Shown here in pieces: positions 60,740 to 64,000 of a stretch of DNA of 64,000 nt (positions are counted from its first letter, which is position 1; the number at the start of each line of letters is the position of its first letter). Position numbers and translations under genes: made by a program. The notes below the pieces were generated by a model. That model saw nothing but the letters and a program-made list of their open reading frames with translations, made no database searches and was not told where the DNA came from. Source of the DNA: an uncultured Collinsella sp. (lineage in GTDB: Bacteria > Actinomycetota > Coriobacteriia > Coriobacteriales > Coriobacteriaceae); contig CAAFGG010000052.1 of assembly GCA_900762325.1 (NCBI GenBank), positions 1 to 64,000 on the forward strand, written 5' to 3'.

Positions 60740-61759
60740 GTGGGGACCGCGATTGATATGGCGTTTGGCGGCGCGACGCTTGCCGCCTGTCCGCTCTCGG
60801 CGCTGGTGCTCTCGTTTGCCTTTTACGGTTCTTGCGGCTGGGCATGGGAATCGACGGTCTGCGCCATGCTCAACCACGGACGCTTTGCCAACAGCGGCTT
60901 TTTGCTGGGGCCGTGCTGCCCCATCTATGGCGCGGGCGGCATTGCCTGCTGGCTGCTGTTGCGCGGGATTCCGGATGCCCCGAGCCAGTTTGTCGCTGCA
61001 GCGCTCGTATGCAGCGTGATTGAGTACAGCGTAGGCGTGCTGTTGGAAAAAACAACGGGCGCTCGCTTTTGGGATTACTCGCACCTGCCGTTTAACTTGC
61101 ACGGACGCATCTGCCTGTACTGGGCCTGCGCGTTTGGCTTGGGTGCGTTGTGCATTTGCCGCGTAGTGGAACCGGCGGTGTTGGGCTTGCTCGACCATTT
61201 GCCGGTGCTGATTGTGCGGCTGTCCGCCTTTATCGTCGCGGTCGCGATGATGGTCGACGCGATGTGTTCTTTGGCCAGTTGGCGCCGCCTGTCCGATCAG
61301 CTGGAGCGCGTCCGGTCCGACCTTGCCGACCGCATCAACGAGTCGCTTGCCGATGCGTCTGATTCCATGCTTGAACGTATTCCCGATTCGGCGATCGACT
61401 CGGTGGCGCAGACGCATATCCGCAGCCGTGCCGTTAACGCGTGGCTGGCCGAGCTGGGCGACGCGACGCTCGATGCCCTTCGTGAGAAGGCTTCGATGCC
61501 GACGTTTATCTCGGATGGTGCTCGCGGCCTGGCGCTCGCTGCCCGCCGCGTGGCCGATGCCGCGCCGAGCATGCCGCGTCCGTCGCTCAGTCGTCGCCTT
61601 GCCGGCAAGGGCATAAGCCGTCCGGTGCCGAGCGTGTCACTCAGTCGTCGCGACCTGCGCTTCTTCAATGCCTTCCCGCGTCTGCGCATCAATCGCTACG
61701 AAGGTGTCATTCGAGCAACTAATCTCCGCGACCGCGCCCACGAGCTGTTTCGGCGCTAG
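60740..61759 (+). CDS. CmpB-family (putative ABC-type) membrane protein
   Basis: 339 residues. Five to six helices in the first 180, with the family pattern FAFYGSCGWAWESTVCAM, SGFLLGPCCPIYGAGG and FWDYSHLPFNLHGRICLYW. The C-terminal 160 residues are a basic soluble tail ending FFNAFPRLRINRYEGVI. GTG start at 60740 with GAGAGGG upstream. Proteins of this kind are named putative ABC transporter permease, but no transport role is proven. It is coupled to the HD hydrolase gene. Confidence 0.83.
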   Translation: MGTAIDMAFGGATLAACPLSALVLSFAFYGSCGWAWESTVCAMLNHGRFANSGFLLGPCCPIYGAGGIACWLLLRGIPDAPSQFVAAALVCSVIEYSVGVLLEKTTGARFWDYSHLPFNLHGRICLYWACAFGLGALCICRVVEPAVLGLLDHLPVLIVRLSAFIVAVAMMVDAMCSLASWRRLSDQLERVRSDLADRINESLADASDSMLERIPDSAIDSVAQTHIRSRAVNAWLAELGDATLDALREKASMPTFISDGARGLALAARRVADAAPSMPRPSLSRRLAGKGISRPVPSVSLSRRDLRFFNAFPRLRINRYEGVIRATNLRDRAHELFRR

Positions 61760-61957
61760 CCGGGACGGGCGCGCTCACGGCTCCCTTGCTCGCGTATTTC
61801 CCGTCCGTTTCGCGTCCGTTGCCGTGCCGTTTCCAAGATTGCGGCACCGTTTCCATTCGACAACGCAGCGTTTAACAACGCCGTATCTGGTCTACACCAG
61901 TTGCCCCTCGGCCGCATTATGGGCGCCGACAACGTCCACGCGACCAAGGGAGAGCGA

Positions 61958-63235
61958 ATGTACGATACGGGATCGACAACGTTTATGCTCATCTGCACCA
62001 TGCTCGTGTTTTTAATGACACCGGGTCTGGCGTTTTTCTATGGCGGCCTGTCCAGGCGCAAAAATGTCATCAACACCATGCTCATGTGCTTTGGCGCCAT
62101 TGGCCTGGTTGGTGTGCTGTGGATTGTCGCCGGCTGGTCGCTGGCCTATGGCGGTGACGGCTCAAGTCCGTTTATTGGGGGCCTTGACCAGCTGCTGTGC
62201 CTGCCGGTGCTCAACCAGGTGCTGCAGGCGGCCGAGGGCAGTGCCGCGGACGGTGCCGTCTACCCTCAGATCATTAACATTGCCTTTCAGATGGCGTTTG
62301 CCATGATCACGGCCGCTATCGTTACGGGCAGCCTGGCCGGCCGCGTTAAGTTTGGCGCCATGACGGCTTTCCTGGGCATTTGGCTGCTCGTGGTCTATGC
62401 GCCGCTCGCCCACATGGTTTGGGGCGGCGAGGGCTCCTTTATCGGCGACATCATCGGCGCGCTCGACTTTGCCGGCGGCGACGTGGTGCACATTTCGTCC
62501 GGTCTTACGGGCCTGATCCTCTGCTTAATGCTCGGCCGTCGTCGTGGCTTTGGCATGGTGAGCTATCGCCCGCATAACGTGCCGTTTGTGGCGCTGGGCG
62601 CCGGTCTGCTTTGGTTTGGTTGGTTTGGCTTTAACGGCGGCAGTGAGTTCAAGGCCGATGCCGTGGCCGCGCTTGCCATCCTCAACACCGTGACGGCCAG
62701 CGCGGCGGGCATGGTCTCGTGGCTTGCCGTCGAGCGCGTGCACACTGGTCGCCCCACGCTGGTGGGCGCCAACACCGGTCTGGTTGCGGGCCTTGTGGTG
62801 GTCACGCCGGGTGCGGGCTTTGTCGAGCCGTGGGCGGCACTGGTCATGGGCCTGATCGTCTCGCCCGTCTGCTACCTGGCCATCAGCCATCTTAAGACCA
62901 AGTTTGGCTACGACGATGCGCTCGACGCGTTTGGTTGCCACGGCATCGGCGGCATCTTGGGCGGCGTGCTCACGGGCCTGTTCTGCGTGCCGGAGCTTTC
63001 GTGGACCGGTAAGGGTGGCCTGTTCTACACGGGCGATGTGTCGCTGCTGGTCTCGCAGATCCTGGGCATTGTGGTGACGGTCGCTATTGTGCTGGTGCTC
63101 GATTTGGTGATCGCCGCGGTGGTCAAGGCGCTATTCCACGGCAGCCTGCGCGTGGACGAGGCCGACGAGGCGCTGGGCCTGGATGCGAGTCAGCACGGCG
63201 AGAGCGCGTATCCTTCTTTCTCCGGACTTGACTAA
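61958..63235 (+). CDS. amt: Ammonium transporter
   Basis: 425 residues, eleven helices. Amt blocks MTPGLAFFYGGLSRRKNVIN, GDVVHISSGLTGLILCLMLG (pore His) and DAFGCHGIGGILGGVLTGLF (second pore His). ATG 61958 with GGGAGAG upstream; an in-frame ATG at 61901 is unsupported. glnK follows, the usual pairing for nitrogen-controlled ammonium uptake. The 61760-61957 gap holds no gene; I could not identify a GlnR or AmtR site. Confidence 0.95.
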   Translation: MYDTGSTTFMLICTMLVFLMTPGLAFFYGGLSRRKNVINTMLMCFGAIGLVGVLWIVAGWSLAYGGDGSSPFIGGLDQLLCLPVLNQVLQAAEGSAADGAVYPQIINIAFQMAFAMITAAIVTGSLAGRVKFGAMTAFLGIWLLVVYAPLAHMVWGGEGSFIGDIIGALDFAGGDVVHISSGLTGLILCLMLGRRRGFGMVSYRPHNVPFVALGAGLLWFGWFGFNGGSEFKADAVAALAILNTVTASAAGMVSWLAVERVHTGRPTLVGANTGLVAGLVVVTPGAGFVEPWAALVMGLIVSPVCYLAISHLKTKFGYDDALDAFGCHGIGGILGGVLTGLFCVPELSWTGKGGLFYTGDVSLLVSQILGIVVTVAIVLVLDLVIAAVVKALFHGSLRVDEADEALGLDASQHGESAYPSFSGLD

Positions 63236-63238
63236 CGG

Positions 63239-63331
63239 CTTCCCCAGGCACCGCACCTTGCCGTTCAATCGTCGCTCACGTACTTAAGTACGCTTCGCTC
63301 CTCTTTCGCGGCAATCTGCGGCACTTGGGAA
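63239..63331. repeat. Large imperfect palindrome between amt and glnK
   Basis: TTCCCCAGGCACCGCACC... pairs imperfectly with ...TCTGCGGCACTTGGGAA, with an inner perfect palindrome CGTACTTAAGTACG near 63280-63293. A second GCGGCACCTGGGAAACCCG follows near 63380. It probably acts as the amt 3'-end stem and may set the amt:glnK ratio. Confidence 0.55.
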
Positions 63332-63442
63332 ACCTGCTAAGACCAGTCAGTTGAACTTTTTGATTTCTGAGGTTGGTTTGCGGCACCTGGGAAACCCGCG
63401 TCTCATGTAAAGGGATACGTTGATTTTTGAGAGGAATTCATT

Positions 63443-63781
63443 ATGAAAAAGATCACGGCTATCGTGCGCCAGGAGAAGCTTGAGGTTCTTAAAGACGCGC
63501 TGTTTGCTGCCGATGTTCGTGGCATGACTATCAACCAGGTGCAGGGCTGCGGCGCACAGCATGGCTGGAAGGAATACGTACGCGGCAACGAGCTGCTTGT
63601 CAACATGATCCCTAAGGTACAGTTCACCCTTATTTGCGCCGACGAGCATGTCGACGGCATTGTCGAAATTATCTGCAACGCCGCACGCACCGGAGCCGTC
63701 GGCGATGGCAAGATCTGGGTCGAGCCGGTCGAGGAAGTCATCCGCATCCGTACCGGCGAACACGGTCCCGCCGCGGTGTAG
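63443..63781 (+). CDS. glnK: PII nitrogen regulatory protein GlnK
   Basis: 112 residues. PII start MKKITAIVRQEKLEVLKDAL, T-loop GWKEYVRGNELLVNMIPKVQ, B-loop TGAVGDGKIWV and C-loop. It binds ATP/ADP and 2-oxoglutarate and gates the preceding Amt. The T-loop residue at E. coli position 51 is Leu (NELLVN), not the Tyr that is uridylylated or adenylylated elsewhere, so control is probably by ligands only. AGAGG precedes the ATG. Confidence 0.95.
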   Translation: MKKITAIVRQEKLEVLKDALFAADVRGMTINQVQGCGAQHGWKEYVRGNELLVNMIPKVQFTLICADEHVDGIVEIICNAARTGAVGDGKIWVEPVEEVIRIRTGEHGPAAV

Positions 63782-63855
63782 AATCGACCGTCTACCATCC
63801 GCAACGTTAAAATGCTGCAATGAGGCACAAGACTTGCGTTGTGGATGGACGGATT

Positions 63856-64000
63856 ATGGGTCGTAATAAATATCCCGAGGAGACTGTCGCGAAGATTCTC
63901 GACGCGGCGCTGGAGCTATTCTGCGTACAGGGTTATGAGGGGACGAGCATTCAAGACATCGTCGACCGCCTCGATGGCATGACCAAGGGTGCTGTCTATC
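63856..64000 (+). CDS. TetR-family regulator, N-terminal 48 codons (cut by window end)
   Basis: The frame reads MGRNKYPEETVAKILDAALE then LFCVQGYEGTSIQDIVDRLD GMTKGAVY. This is the TetR HTH: helix 1 up to GYEGTS, then the recognition helix KGAVY. The start is ATG 63856 with a weak GGATGGACGG upstream; an in-frame GTG at 63841 is possible. The effector domain lies outside the window. Confidence 0.88.
   Translation, partial: MGRNKYPEETVAKILDAALELFCVQGYEGTSIQDIVDRLDGMTKGAVY

Overview
The window is a stretch of GC-rich bacterial chromosome. By gene content and protein style it most resembles a Coriobacteriia gut anaerobe, with Collinsella or a close relative as my best guess. The pointers are fermentative pyruvate formate-lyase (PFL) metabolism, a sucrose PTS, DXP-pathway isoprenoid synthesis, a Glu-type actinobacterial amino-acid transporter, Actinobacteria/Firmicutes-style regulators and many palindromic intergenic repeats. 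No rRNA, tRNA, CRISPR array or prophage was seen. The only insertion-sequence trace is the end of an IS3/IS150-like element at the left edge.

Layout. 1-5 kb: IS end, then a MarR-controlled heterodimeric ABC exporter. 5-7 kb: an SDR dehydrogenase and a 2-keto-3-deoxygluconate permease. 7.4-9.8 kb: pyruvate formate-lyase split into a catalytic body and a separate 83-residue glycyl-radical domain; its activase is at 17 kb. 10-15.7 kb: a LacI-controlled sucrose/fructoside locus with two GH32 proteins and a PTS EIIBC. 16-21.7 kb: DegV, PflA, a class-A beta-lactamase-like protein, MTA/SAH nucleosidase, EngB and a two-gene HTH module. 22-27.3 kb: the aspartate/threonine pathway (thrB, thrC, aspartokinase, asd). 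27.6-32.7 kb: DNA methyltransferase repair protein, a two-component system, a CLC-type channel/antiporter and a GyrI-like protein with an SOS-like box. 33-38 kb: an FtsX-type ABC transporter and a membrane-bound HTH regulator. 38-47 kb: phosphofructokinase, an Ntn-hydrolase, M18 aminopeptidase, a RelB/PIN toxin-antitoxin pair, a hydroxyacid dehydrogenase, methionine aminopeptidase, a radical SAM protein and an alpha/beta hydrolase. 47-53 kb: an HD-GYP signalling protein with Hpt partner, a DUF2975-HTH pair and an ABC-2 transporter. 53-58 kb: a glutamate/glutamine-type ABC transporter with a C26 peptidase. 58-64 kb: dxs, an HD hydrolase with a CmpB-family membrane protein, amt-glnK and the start of a TetR gene.

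How the genes work together. Sucrose enters by the PTS, GH32 enzymes release hexose units, phosphofructokinase feeds glycolysis, and the split PFL with PflA turns pyruvate into acetyl-CoA and formate. Aspartokinase, asd, thrC and thrB cover most of the route from aspartate to threonine; homoserine dehydrogenase is not in the window. Amt-GlnK and the Glu-type ABC system serve nitrogen acquisition.

The most notable features are the genetically split PFL and an unusually rich set of palindromic repeats. These include large nested palindromes at gene 3' ends, GGGACAG-core palindromes that often begin at the upstream stop codon, and a three-copy cluster built on TGTTACAGAT. Most are candidates for REP-like elements doubling as 3'-end signals.
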